Source of the DNA: Salinispora tropica CNB-440 | GTDB lineage: Bacteria > Actinomycetota > Actinomycetes > Mycobacteriales > Micromonosporaceae | Length of the DNA: 64,000 nt | Reading direction: 5' to 3' | NCBI RefSeq assembly: GCF_000016425.1 | Contig: NC_009380.1 | Coordinates: 4,654,144 to 4,718,143, forward strand | Notes under the pieces: generated by a model | What the model was told of the DNA's origin: nothing | Seen by the model: only the letters and a program-made list of their open reading frames with translations | Databases searched by the model: none | Translations under genes and position numbers: made by a program | Shown: in pieces, positions 17,534 through 26,485 of the stretch | Numbering within the stretch: the first letter of the stretch is position 1 | Layout of the letters: each line of letters starts with the position of its first letter

Positions 17534-18934
17534 CTACCCCTCGTCCTCGATGTAGCGCGGGCGGGCGATGACCAGACCCGCGCCGGTCTGCACCGCAAGC
17601 GCCGAGATCAGAAAACCGACCGGCACGGTCCACCCGCCGGTGGCCCCGTAGAGGACGCCGACGAGCAGCGGTCCCAGCGCCGCGATGAGGTAGCCGGTGC
17701 TCTGCGCGAACGCCGACAGCGCCACCGTTCCCTCGGCCGTACGCGCCCGTAGCCCGATGGTCGTGAGGACCAACGGGAAGGCGCCCTGTCCGAGAGCCAG
17801 CAGGGCCATCCAGAGCAGCGCGCCGTCGTACGGCGCCAGGGCCAGCCCCAGGTAGGCAAGCATTGACGCGGCGGCCAACGACAGCACCAGCGGTCGCAGC
17901 GTCCGCATCCGACCAGCAAGCGTCGGCATCAGGAACGCCACCGGTACGCCCAGCGCGGTGACCCCGGCGAGCAGTAGGCCCGCCGTCGCCGGGGGGAACC
18001 CGGCGTCCCGGTACAGCTGCGCCAGCCAGCCCATGATCGCGTACCCGCTGAGGGACTGGGTGCCGAAGTTCACGGCCATGGCCCAGCCGAGCCGGGTGCG
18101 CGCCGGACGTACCCGAACGCGGGTGGCGGTCTCGGTCGGGGTTGATTGCCGCGCAACGGAGCGGGCCCGACGGGCCAACGGCACCCATGGGAGTACGGCT
18201 ACCGCGGCCAGCCCGGCCCAGACGCCGAGCCCGGCCCGCCAGGAACCGAAGGCCTGCGCGGTCGGCACCGCCGTGGCGGCGGCCACCGTCATGCCCGTGG
18301 TCATCGCCATCATGTACGCCCCGGTGGCCAGTCCGGTGCGGTGCGGGAAGTACTGCTTGACCAGCAGGGGCAGCAGGATGTTCGCCACCGCGATCCCGGC
18401 CAGCGCCAGCGCGCTGGTGAGGACGAAGACCAGCACGGAGTCGGTGGCCACCCGGAGCACCTGGCCAGCGGCGAGCACCGCCATCGCCACCACCAGCACC
18501 CGAGCCGGTGCGACCCGACGGACCAGCCACGGGGTGATCGCCCCGAGCCCGGCGAACGCGATCGTCGGCAGCATGGTTACCACGCCGGCCATGGTTCCGG
18601 TGAGTCCGAGCCCGGTACGGACCTCGTCCAGCAGCGCACCGAGGCTGGTCACCGCCACCCGCAGGTTCGCACCGACCAGAATGATTCCGACCAGTACGAG
18701 CGCGCCCCGGCGCACCGCCCTGCGCTCTCCGGCCAGCGCCGTGGCCACAGCGCCCGGGGAACCCTCCGTGGCCACACTGCCCCGGGAATCTGGACCCTCC
18801 ATGGTCACGTCATTCGGAACGCTCGCCCCCGCTGGGTCCGGGCCCTGCGGGCGAGGGCGGCCGGCCACCTCCGGAAAGGCGCTCTCTCGGGGTGGGCACG
18901 GCCGCCTGGACGTGGTGGATGGTGGCGGGGTCAT
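17534..18934 (-). CDS. MFS transporter, CynX/NimT-like
   Basis: 466 residues from ATG 18934. A longer in-frame extension overlaps the divergent regulator and is not believed. About 12 hydrophobic segments follow a 75-residue hydrophilic N-terminus; RVAVTSLGALLDEV at the first helix resembles cyanate/2-nitroimidazole (CynX/NimT) transporters. It is divergent from a FadR-type GntR regulator with 50 bases between starts, so that regulator probably controls it. The substrate cannot be told from sequence. Confidence 0.88.
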   Translation of the reverse strand: MTPPPSTTSRRPCPPRESAFPEVAGRPRPQGPDPAGASVPNDVTMEGPDSRGSVATEGSPGAVATALAGERRAVRRGALVLVGIILVGANLRVAVTSLGALLDEVRTGLGLTGTMAGVVTMLPTIAFAGLGAITPWLVRRVAPARVLVVAMAVLAAGQVLRVATDSVLVFVLTSALALAGIAVANILLPLLVKQYFPHRTGLATGAYMMAMTTGMTVAAATAVPTAQAFGSWRAGLGVWAGLAAVAVLPWVPLARRARSVARQSTPTETATRVRVRPARTRLGWAMAVNFGTQSLSGYAIMGWLAQLYRDAGFPPATAGLLLAGVTALGVPVAFLMPTLAGRMRTLRPLVLSLAAASMLAYLGLALAPYDGALLWMALLALGQGAFPLVLTTIGLRARTAEGTVALSAFAQSTGYLIAALGPLLVGVLYGATGGWTVPVGFLISALAVQTGAGLVIARPRYIEDEG

Positions 18935-18984
18935 GCGCTCGAACCTACAATCATGGGATGAATTTTCGGCAGGAGATGTAACCA

Positions 18985-19668
18985 GTGCCACCCGAGGTCG
19001 AGACCACCGCCATCCCACCGCGCGGTCAACGCGTCCAGGAGACGATCGCCCAGCTCCGCGAACGGATCCTCGGCGGTGAGTGGCCGGTGGGCAGCCGAGT
19101 CCCGACCGAGCCGCAGCTCGTGGCGGCGCTCGGCGTGGGGCGCAACACCGTTCGCGAGGCGGTCCGCGCCCTGGCGCACGCGGGAGTGCTGGAGATCCGG
19201 CAGGGCTCCGGCACATACGTGGTGTCGGTCGACGAGCTGGCCCCGGTCGTGGCCCGCCGACTCACTGACGACCGGATGACCGAGGTGGTCGAGGTGCGGC
19301 GCGCCCTCGAGGTGGAGGCCGCCCGGCTGGCCGCACGACGGCGCACCGCCGATGACCTGGCGGCGCTCGCCGACGCGCTCACCGCCCGGGAGGCCGCGTG
19401 GCGCAGCGGACGGGTCAACGACTTCGTGACGGCCGACGCCATGCTGCACACCGCCGTCGTCGCGGCGGCACACAACGGCATGCTCGCCGAGTTGCACGCC
19501 TCCATCGGCACCGCGATGCGCAGCACGGTCGCCGCAACGTTAGGCGAAAACCTGACACCGGAGCGTTACGTTGACCACTCCCGACTGATCGAGGCCATCC
19601 AGGCCGGCGATCCGGGGTGGGCGGCGATCGAAGCAGGTGCCTACCTGGCGCCACCGCCGCCGGCATAA
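18985..19668 (+). CDS. FadR/GntR-family transcriptional regulator (FCD domain)
   Basis: 227 residues. The N-terminal winged helix (PTEPQLVAALGVGRNTVREAV, then a wing RQGSGTYVV) is typical GntR. The C-terminal all-helical FCD domain carries conserved Asp/His (DAMLHTAVV) used for metal and ligand binding. GTG 18985 has AGGAGAT about 10 bases upstream. The close divergent MFS gene suggests it represses that transporter until a small organic acid binds. Confidence 0.92.
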   Translation: MPPEVETTAIPPRGQRVQETIAQLRERILGGEWPVGSRVPTEPQLVAALGVGRNTVREAVRALAHAGVLEIRQGSGTYVVSVDELAPVVARRLTDDRMTEVVEVRRALEVEAARLAARRRTADDLAALADALTAREAAWRSGRVNDFVTADAMLHTAVVAAAHNGMLAELHASIGTAMRSTVAATLGENLTPERYVDHSRLIEAIQAGDPGWAAIEAGAYLAPPPPA

Positions 19669-19716
19669 GTCACGCCGAAGCACACCGACTCCCGTGGAGA
19701 TCCCACGGTCGCCGAC

Positions 19717-19995
19717 GTGTTCGTACGCCTGTTCGATAAAATCCTCGTCATGGAACAGCGAAAGCACTGGTGGAACGGGAAATGGGGGCGCCTGGCCCGA
19801 CGCGACGTCTTCCTCCGCGTCAACGCCGACCGGTGGCACGTCGAACAGCGCGCCGGCGGTTCGGAGGGGGTATCCCAGTTCTACGAGTACGACAGCGTCG
19901 AGGAGGCCGAGGAGACGGTCCGGGCGCTGCTCCACGGCACCGACACGTGGCGTGAGCTGTCTCCCCGCCCTCCGGGTGGCTGGGGCGGTGTTTAG
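19717..19995 (+). CDS. Small conserved-looking protein, unknown function
   Basis: 92 residues from GTG 19717; ATG 19750 is an alternative giving 81. It contains KHWWNGKWGRLARRDVFLR and a regular pattern EYDSVEEAEETVRALLHG that would fit a small alpha/beta fold. There is no signal peptide or membrane segment. It is followed by another small gene after 29 bases. I do not recognise the family. Confidence 0.6.
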   Translation: MFVRLFDKILVMEQRKHWWNGKWGRLARRDVFLRVNADRWHVEQRAGGSEGVSQFYEYDSVEEAEETVRALLHGTDTWRELSPRPPGGWGGV

Positions 19996-20024
19996 CGCAC
20001 AGACCGGCCGGGAACGGCGCCAGC

Positions 20025-20381
20025 ATGAACGAGCAACGCGTCCTCTCGCGGGTTACCACCGGGATGCGGGTGGTTGACGTCGCCGGTAGTGAGATCGGCA
20101 CCGTGGACCTGGTCCAGCGAGACGACCCGAACGCGGTGACGGTGCAGGCGCCGACCACCGACCCAGGCAGCAGCCTGAACGAGCTGATCGAGGCCACCGC
20201 GGTGGAGGAGCCGGACGTCCCGGCCGACCTGGCGGCCCGGTTGCGACACTCGGGCTACCTGAAGGTCTCCACCGACCGGGTCCGTACCGGGGCGGTCTAC
20301 GTGCCCGCCGACCAGATCGCCGCCGTCACCGACGCGGTCCGCCTGGAGGTCCCGCTGGCGGATCTACCCGCCGAGGAGTGA
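20025..20381 (+). CDS. PRC-barrel/DUF2171-like small protein
   Basis: 118 residues. The start TTGMRVVDVAGSEIGTVDLV is the usual first strand pair of PRC-barrel-like domains, and GYLKVSTDRVRTGAVYVPAD looks like the second half. Such proteins are common stress-associated actinobacterial proteins of unclear role. It precedes the PP2C gene by 78 bases on the same strand. Confidence 0.72.
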   Translation: MNEQRVLSRVTTGMRVVDVAGSEIGTVDLVQRDDPNAVTVQAPTTDPGSSLNELIEATAVEEPDVPADLAARLRHSGYLKVSTDRVRTGAVYVPADQIAAVTDAVRLEVPLADLPAEE

Positions 20382-20459
20382 CCCATCCGACCCAGACTTT
20401 CCCAATCCCGCACATCGGTGTAGAGACGAACGGAGGGTGTTCTTGGCAAGCTTGGTCCC

Positions 20460-21179
20460 ATGACGTTGATCCTCCGTTCGGCCATCCGCAACGACATCGG
20501 CCTTGTCCGAAACAACAATGAGGACTCCGCCCTGGCCGGTGAGCGCCTCCTCGCAGTCGCGGACGGCATGGGCGGTCTGCCCGCCGGGGAGGTGGCGAGC
20601 GAGATCGTCATCCGAATCCTGGACGAACTGACCCCGCCAAGCACCCCCGCTGAGGCCGCCGACGCGCTCCGCGCCGTGGTCAGCGCCGCAAACCAGCGCA
20701 TCCACGCCGCCATCGCCGCGGACCCCGCCCGGGAAGGCATGGGGACGACGCTGACCGCGGCCCTGCTCGCCGACGACACGCTGGTGCTGGCCCAGGTCGG
20801 CGACTCCCGCTGCTACCTGCTGCGCGATGGGGAGCTGACCCTGATCACCCGGGACGATACGTTCGTGCAGGCGCTGGTAGACCAGGGGGCGATCACTCCC
20901 GAACAGGCTCGGCACCATCCCCAGCGGTCGCTGGTGACCCGAGCGGTACAGGGAGCCGGTGCCCCGCCCGCGATCGGGATCCTGACCGTGGCCTCCGGCG
21001 ACCGGCTGCTGCTGTGCAGCGATGGGCTCTCCGACTACGTCGAGCACGAGGCGATCACCGCCACCCTGACCCAACACGGCGACCGGCAGCTCTGCGGGGA
21101 ACAGTTGGTCAAGCTCGCCCACCAGGCCGGCGCGCCGGACAACGTCACCGTCGTGGTCTCCGACGTGATCACAGCCTGA
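20460..21179 (+). CDS. PP2C-type serine/threonine protein phosphatase
   Basis: 239 residues, a single PP2C (PstP/PrpC-type) domain. Metal-binding and catalytic motifs are in order: IGLVRNNNEDS, ADGMGGLPAGEVAS, GDSRCYLLRDGELT, LCSDGLSDYV and GAPDNVTVVV. It removes phosphate from Ser/Thr of proteins phosphorylated by Hanks-type kinases. No kinase gene is adjacent. The start is ATG 20460. The following gene is convergent. Confidence 0.94.
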   Translation: MTLILRSAIRNDIGLVRNNNEDSALAGERLLAVADGMGGLPAGEVASEIVIRILDELTPPSTPAEAADALRAVVSAANQRIHAAIAADPAREGMGTTLTAALLADDTLVLAQVGDSRCYLLRDGELTLITRDDTFVQALVDQGAITPEQARHHPQRSLVTRAVQGAGAPPAIGILTVASGDRLLLCSDGLSDYVEHEAITATLTQHGDRQLCGEQLVKLAHQAGAPDNVTVVVSDVITA

Positions 21180-21226
21180 GCGGTCAGCGGCGGCACGGGC
21201 CGCTCAGCGCGGCGCTGGTGCCCCAT

Positions 21227-22708
21227 TCACCGAGCTGCCCCCTCCTTTCTGGTGAAGATGTCCATCAGGGCGATCAGGAGTGCGACGAGGACGCACGCCA
21301 CGATGATCAACAAGGTGGTCCGGAAGGCCGCCAACCAGTTACCGCCGGTACGGTCCAACGTTGCGAACAGTGCGGTGCTGACGCCGACCGTTCCGGCCGA
21401 GATTCCAAGCCGGTGCCCGGTCTGCAACATCCCGGCAGCGCTGCCGGCCCGCGTACTGGATACCTGTGACATGGTCACGGCCTGGTTCGGGATGTTGGTC
21501 AGTCCGCTGCCCATGCCGCTGAGGACGAAGCCCGCGCCGAGACCGGCAAGCAGCAGTGGCAGGGCCGCCGAGTGCGGGCTGCCGAAGGTCGGCAGGAAGA
21601 GGTCACCAACCATGACCGCCGCCAGTCCGACCAAGGACGTCAGCAGTCCGACGGCTACTATTCGGCGACCTGCCCGCCAGGCCAGCCGACCCCCGACGAC
21701 CGCCCCCGCCGCGGTGCCCCCGGCAATCGGCACCATCACGAGACCGGTGGTGAGCGGGCTGTGGCCCACCCCATCCTGCAGATACAGCGCGAATACGTAG
21801 TACAGCGCGTCATAGGCGCCGAACAACACCGCGATGACCGCGCCCAGACCGTACGACCGGACCCGCAGCAGGCTCAGGTCAACCAGCGGCGACCCCCGTT
21901 TCACCTGACGCCGCTCCCAGAACACGAAGCCGGCGAGAACGACCACGCCGACCGGCGCCAGCACCCCCAGAACAGGGCCCCATGCCGCCTCCTGCACCAT
22001 CGGGATCCAGAGCGCCACCATCCCGACGACGAACAAGACGATGCCCACCGGGTCCGTCCGTCGCCACCAGAAACGATCCGGGGGTGTCGTCGACGCGGGT
22101 ATCAGGAGAAACCCCAGGGCAGCTGCCAGGAAAGCGATCGAGGCGCTCACGACGAAGACCAGCCGCCAGCCGTTCTCCGGGCTGACGTCGACCAGCGCCC
22201 CGCCCAGGACCGGTCCGGCTCCGAGGGCGACGGCGAACGCCACCCCGAGCAGACCGTATGGACGGCCCCGCTCCTCCTTGTTGAACAACTGCTGGAAAAG
22301 CCCAAGGACCTGAGGGCTGACCACCCCGAGGGCACCGCCCTGCACCAACACGGAGAGCACCAGCCAGACCGGCGTCTGCGCAAGGGCGGCGGACATGGCC
22401 GCCAGCCCGTTGAGCACCAGGCTGGAGACGAAGACGACGCGCCGTCGCCACACGTCACCGAGCCGACCGCCGGGTACCAACATCAGGGCGTACGCCAGCG
22501 CGTAGCCGGCAACCATCCACTGCTGGCCGTCCTCGCCGAGGCCCAGGGTCGACGTGATCTGAGGTACCGCGATGGCCAACATCGCGGTGGTGGCCGTCCC
22601 GAGGAATACGACCACCTGGCAGACCGCGGCTACCAGCCACCGCCGGGCCCGTCCGCGCGACCCCGCGCCCACCGGCGCCGGCTCGGAACGGGGCTCGCGG
22701 GCCGTCAA
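21227..22708 (-). CDS. DHA2-type MFS drug exporter, 14 membrane segments
   Basis: 493 residues, EmrB/QacA subfamily. Motif A appears as GGRLGDVWRRRVVF and the antiporter motif C as GAGPVLGGAL in the fifth helix. It would export hydrophobic compounds using the proton gradient. The start is a weak TTG at 22708. The upstream gene on the same strand (FAD oxidase) is separated by a terminator-like hairpin, so independent transcription is likely, though a functional link to that oxidase is possible. Confidence 0.92.
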   Translation of the reverse strand: MTAREPRSEPAPVGAGSRGRARRWLVAAVCQVVVFLGTATTAMLAIAVPQITSTLGLGEDGQQWMVAGYALAYALMLVPGGRLGDVWRRRVVFVSSLVLNGLAAMSAALAQTPVWLVLSVLVQGGALGVVSPQVLGLFQQLFNKEERGRPYGLLGVAFAVALGAGPVLGGALVDVSPENGWRLVFVVSASIAFLAAALGFLLIPASTTPPDRFWWRRTDPVGIVLFVVGMVALWIPMVQEAAWGPVLGVLAPVGVVVLAGFVFWERRQVKRGSPLVDLSLLRVRSYGLGAVIAVLFGAYDALYYVFALYLQDGVGHSPLTTGLVMVPIAGGTAAGAVVGGRLAWRAGRRIVAVGLLTSLVGLAAVMVGDLFLPTFGSPHSAALPLLLAGLGAGFVLSGMGSGLTNIPNQAVTMSQVSSTRAGSAAGMLQTGHRLGISAGTVGVSTALFATLDRTGGNWLAAFRTTLLIIVACVLVALLIALMDIFTRKEGAAR

Positions 22709-22787
22709 GGCGACATCCCGGCACGCTCACGACTGGCCGCGCGCCCCCCTTGCCCACCCACGCGACGTCCACCCCGCGTGCGTGAGC

Positions 22788-22831
22788 CTCCCGTGAATTG
22801 ATCTTGCCATTCCAGGATCAACTCACGGGAG
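22788..22831 (-). terminator. Hairpin after the FAD oxidase gene
   Basis: Arms 22788-22804 and 22815-22831 pair in 15 of 17 positions around a 10-base loop. It begins 16 bases after the oxidase stop codon. No long U-run follows, as is usual in high-GC actinobacteria. Confidence 0.7.
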
Positions 22832-22846
22832 CGCGGCTCCACCCCG

Positions 22847-24325
22847 TCAGTACGGCCGGATACTCTGCTCGTACTGGAAAAACTCATACGGGTCGTACTT
22901 GGTCTTGATTTCACGCAGCCGGGCGTAGTTGTCGCCGTAATACGCGGTGGCCCAGTCGCCGATACTGCTGTCCGGGACGTTGACATAGGAGCCTTTGACG
23001 TAGGGCAGAAGAGCCTGACGGAACTGCTCCGTCCAGGACAGGACCGTCTTCTGTTCCTCGTCGTTCTCCCAGTTTCCGCTCCACTCCATGTAGTACTTCG
23101 GGCTCCGGTGAAAGAATGCGGTGGCGTCGGTCGCTATCCGGTCCACCGCACCGCCCCAGTTCAAGCACCAGACCTCGCCACCGAGGTCGGGTAGTTCGGC
23201 CAGAAACCGAACGACCGTGTCGATCCCCCGCTTCGGGAGCAGGTCATACACCCAGGACGAGGGGATATGGGTCTTCCGTGGCGGGTCCGTGGTTCCGGCG
23301 AGCTGGTTCCAGGCGTCCAGGTAGGACGTCGTATCCATGACGACCTGCGGGTTACCGACGCTCACCAGCGGCCGAAGTATCTCTCGCAGCTGATACTCCG
23401 AGCCACGATAGATACCGTTGCAGTAAATGTGGCCGTCCGCCCGGGTCTTCGGGTTGAAAACCGACCCGAATCCATCATCCGCGAAAGGCGCAATTCCCTG
23501 CCATATCCGGAACAGCTCCCCGACGTACCGCCAATCATCCCAGGTGATCTGATACACCACGACGTCCGACACCCGATGGATACGGTACGTGTAGCTGGTC
23601 GCGATGCCGAAGTTGCCGCCACCGCCGCCGCGCGAGGCCCACAGCAGATCAGCGTGCTGCGTTTCGTCCGCGCGGACGAGGCGGGCGCCCTGTTCTCCCT
23701 CGGGAACGACAATATCGAGACTCATCAGACTGTCGCTGGTCACCCCAAGACTCCGGCTGAGCTGGCCGATCCCGCCACCCAACGTGACCCCCGCCACACC
23801 GACGCCGACCTCGGCTCCGGTGGGAATGGCGAAGCCCTGCTCCCCCAACACCTCGACGACCTGGTCCTGGGTTGCTCCGGTCTGCACTGTCGCCTGACGC
23901 GCGTGCGTGTCCATCTCAACGTCCTGCATGTCACTGACGTCGATAATGACGCCGCCATCCACCGCCGACCATCCCTCCAGGGCGTGCCGACCACCTCGAG
24001 CGCGGAAAGCCACATCGTGTCGACGACACCAGGTGATCGCATTGATCACGTCCTGGGCGTCCTGGCAGAAGACGATGACCAGGGGGTACGGGTTGAACTG
24101 CCGATTCCACCCGAGCCGCGCGTCGTCGTAGTCGGTATCGTCGGGGAACACCAACCGCCCGGTCAGCCTTCCCGGGTCCGGATGCGGACTTCGCTCCAGC
24201 GTCGGTTCGCGTAGGGCAGCACCGTTACCGTAGGCCGCCAGAGCGGAGGGCGAGATGGCGGCAGCGCCGGCGACTCCCGCACCTACCGCCAGAACCCGTA
24301 GGACATTTCGTCGAGTGGCTTCCAT
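22847..24325 (-). CDS. Tat-exported BBE-type FAD-linked oxidoreductase
   Basis: 492 residues from ATG 24325, preceded by AAGGAGAAGA; a longer in-frame start upstream is rejected. The N-terminus TRRNVLRVLAVGAGVAGAA is a twin-arginine signal ending near ALA-AYG. An FAD-binding PCMH-type domain follows, with RARGGRHALEGWS (the His usually carries 8-alpha-linked FAD) and VTLGGGIGQLSR. The C-terminal BBE motif is DPYEFFQYEQSI. The second covalent cysteine of berberine-bridge enzymes is replaced by GVGVAG, so a single covalent link is expected. The family oxidises sugars, alkaloids or antibiotic precursors. Confidence 0.93.
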   Translation of the reverse strand: MEATRRNVLRVLAVGAGVAGAAAISPSALAAYGNGAALREPTLERSPHPDPGRLTGRLVFPDDTDYDDARLGWNRQFNPYPLVIVFCQDAQDVINAITWCRRHDVAFRARGGRHALEGWSAVDGGVIIDVSDMQDVEMDTHARQATVQTGATQDQVVEVLGEQGFAIPTGAEVGVGVAGVTLGGGIGQLSRSLGVTSDSLMSLDIVVPEGEQGARLVRADETQHADLLWASRGGGGGNFGIATSYTYRIHRVSDVVVYQITWDDWRYVGELFRIWQGIAPFADDGFGSVFNPKTRADGHIYCNGIYRGSEYQLREILRPLVSVGNPQVVMDTTSYLDAWNQLAGTTDPPRKTHIPSSWVYDLLPKRGIDTVVRFLAELPDLGGEVWCLNWGGAVDRIATDATAFFHRSPKYYMEWSGNWENDEEQKTVLSWTEQFRQALLPYVKGSYVNVPDSSIGDWATAYYGDNYARLREIKTKYDPYEFFQYEQSIRPY

Positions 24326-24372
24326 TTCTTCTCCTTCAGCACCGGAACAACGATCTGGGATCGCCCGGCCCG

Positions 24373-24388
24373 CGAATACGACTATTCG
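24373..24388. promoter_or_regulatory. Small dyad upstream of the FAD oxidase
   Basis: CGAATA-CGAC-TATTCG, a 6-bp perfect dyad with a 4-base spacer, lies 48 bases upstream of the oxidase ATG. It could be an operator; short dyads also occur by chance. The remaining 24389-24932 stretch shows no other gene I can support. Confidence 0.3.
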
Positions 24389-24932
24389 TGGTAACAATTC
24401 CGACCCGCCGTAGACGACCTGGCACCACCGGCCGCACCACACACGCCACCAGTCGATTTGGATGACACAATGCCGCCGACACACCCCACGTCACTCGAGG
24501 AGTGTTTCAGTCCCGCAACACCGGCTCGTCTGTTTTGACCGTATCAGTCCGGTCTGCGACTCGAAGGCGCTTGGCCGGATCGCTAATAGCTACTGCGTGA
24601 TACGCCCGAGGCTGATGTGAATTCAGTCAGCTTATGGGAAATGACCGCAGGGTCTGACCGGATCGGACGTGGTGCAGGATCCCGAGCAGTGGATGCACCG
24701 GACGCAGCTACGTGCGGGGCTCGGACGTGGGGCCGCGCTCGAGTGCGAGCGCGGCGGAGGCACCGAGTTGGGTCGGCCGGGTTCCGGGTTCACGGGCAGC
24801 GAGTTCACCCCGTGGTGTCGAAGGTCGGCAGGAACGTGCCGGCTCGCCCTCGTCGACACGGTTCGCCACAACGGTTCGACGAGGTATGAAGGTGCACAGG
24901 CGACAATCCGCACACCGGAAGGACCTGGCTCG

Positions 24933-25466
24933 ATGACCCTGGAACGACCGATCGCCCCGGACCCGTACGAACTCCTGCCGACGGTGCCATCGTTCACGCT
25001 CACCAGTGACGACGTACGCAACGGCGAGCCGATGGACGCGACGTATGCCCATCCGAGCGTCGGCGGCGACGACCTCTCCCCACACCTGGCCTGGTCAGGC
25101 TTCCCCGCCGAGACCAAGGGTTTCGTCGTGACCTGCTTCGACCCGGACGCGCCGACCGGCAGTGGCTTCTGGCACTGGGTACTGGTCAACCTGCCGACGA
25201 GTGTGACGGAGCTGCCGCGGGGAGCGAGTAGCGACGGCCTGGGCGGCGCCTTCACGGTCCGCAATGACTACAGTCAGCGGGGCTACGGGGGCGCCGCCCC
25301 GCCACCCGGCGATCACCCACACCGATACCTCTTCGCGGTGCACGCACTGGACGTGGAGCGCCTCGACGTCACCCCCGACGCCTCGCCGGCGTACGTGGGC
25401 TTCAACCTCGCCTTCCACACCCTGGCCCGCGCGGTGATCCGGCCGACCCATCAGGTCACGCAGTAG
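24933..25466 (+). CDS. YbhB/YbcL-type PEBP family protein
   Basis: 177 residues from ATG 24933 with GGAAGGACC upstream; an 88-residue upstream extension is not homologous-looking and is ignored. The phosphatidylethanolamine-binding fold is marked by DLSPHLAWSGFP, CFDPDAPTGSGFWHWVLVNLP and the later GYGGAAPPPGDHPHRYLF. It is cytoplasmic, with no signal peptide. Bacterial members are of unknown role; some bind phospholipid head groups. Confidence 0.92.
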   Translation: MTLERPIAPDPYELLPTVPSFTLTSDDVRNGEPMDATYAHPSVGGDDLSPHLAWSGFPAETKGFVVTCFDPDAPTGSGFWHWVLVNLPTSVTELPRGASSDGLGGAFTVRNDYSQRGYGGAAPPPGDHPHRYLFAVHALDVERLDVTPDASPAYVGFNLAFHTLARAVIRPTHQVTQ

Positions 25467-25562
25467 CCGTCCCATGCTTCCATCCGCGTCCGGCCTGGTA
25501 ACGCCCGCGGGCATTGCGAAGGCGACCAGCGCCGGATCGCGGGGAGGCGGGTGACCGTCGGG

Positions 25563-26276
25563 TCAGGAGGGGGTACGGGCCACCGCGAAGACGGACTGGC
25601 CGAACGGGGGACGGACCAGCTGCTCGACGGCCTTGGTCAGCGGGAGCACCAGGGTGTCGTACACCTTGACCATCGGGCCCTCCTTCGGCATCAGCCGGAA
25701 GACCTTGGTGGCCATGAAGTAACCGATCAGCCCCAGCGCATTCGCGTAGTGGATCTTCTCGACGGTCAGCCCGGCTTCGGTCATCGCGGCGGCCAGCGTC
25801 TTCGTCGTGTACCGCCGAACATGGCCGGTGGCGATGTCGGCGGGGCTCATCGCGAACTCGAACGCCGGCACGATGATGATCACCGGGCTGCCCGGCCGGA
25901 CCAGGTCGCGCATGCCGCGCAGAGCCCCGACGTGGTCCTCAATGTGCTCCAGGACGTTGTACGAGACGACGGCACTGTAGTCACCGCCGTCGGTGTGCGG
26001 CAGCAGCATCTCGCGCACCTCGATGCCCGGCTGCTCGGCGGCGAGCCGTTCCTTCAGCGCGACGAGTCGCTCCGGGTCGGCCTCCGTGGCGGTGAAGCGG
26101 GGTAGCCGCTCGGCCCACTCCAGCGCGTAGTCACCGAGGCCGCTGCCGACCTCGATCGGGTTTTCACCGAGGTACGGCAGGGCCAGCTCAACGAACCAGC
26201 GGCGGTGGTTCACGGCGGTCGCGAGGCCTTCCAGCACCTCGGACTGGACACGCTGATTACCGGTTATTTCTGCCAT
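25563..26276 (-). CDS. Class I SAM-dependent methyltransferase
   Basis: 237 residues from ATG 26276 (MAEITGNQRV). SAM-binding motif I is IEVGSGLGDYALEWA, the acidic residue of motif II is in TATEADPERL, and SYNVLEHIEDH is motif IV. A C-terminal segment (YFMATKVFRLMPKEG) is typical of methyltransferases paired with glycan or membrane-protein genes. It is divergent from the polytopic membrane protein at 26486, which suggests a shared cell-surface role. Confidence 0.88.
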   Translation of the reverse strand: MAEITGNQRVQSEVLEGLATAVNHRRWFVELALPYLGENPIEVGSGLGDYALEWAERLPRFTATEADPERLVALKERLAAEQPGIEVREMLLPHTDGGDYSAVVSYNVLEHIEDHVGALRGMRDLVRPGSPVIIIVPAFEFAMSPADIATGHVRRYTTKTLAAAMTEAGLTVEKIHYANALGLIGYFMATKVFRLMPKEGPMVKVYDTLVLPLTKAVEQLVRPPFGQSVFAVARTPS

Positions 26277-26485
26277 ACGTCGATTCCTCACGGTGTAGCT
26301 TGGCTTGCCCCGCCTGAACCGACAGAGTGAACCATCCACATAGAAGGCTGAACAAATCGGGGCATCGGGGTGACCGAAATACGATCGGAGTGGGTACATG
26401 ATCGGCGGCCGGGAGCCGGCACATGCTAGCAATCGCCCAAAACCTAGCACGGTGCGGCCATCGCCTGACTACGCTCTGAATTGGT

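Noticed and set aside
18935..19216. N-terminal extension of the MFS transporter
   Set aside because: It overlaps the divergent GntR gene and is not hydrophobic; ATG 18934 gives a normal transporter.
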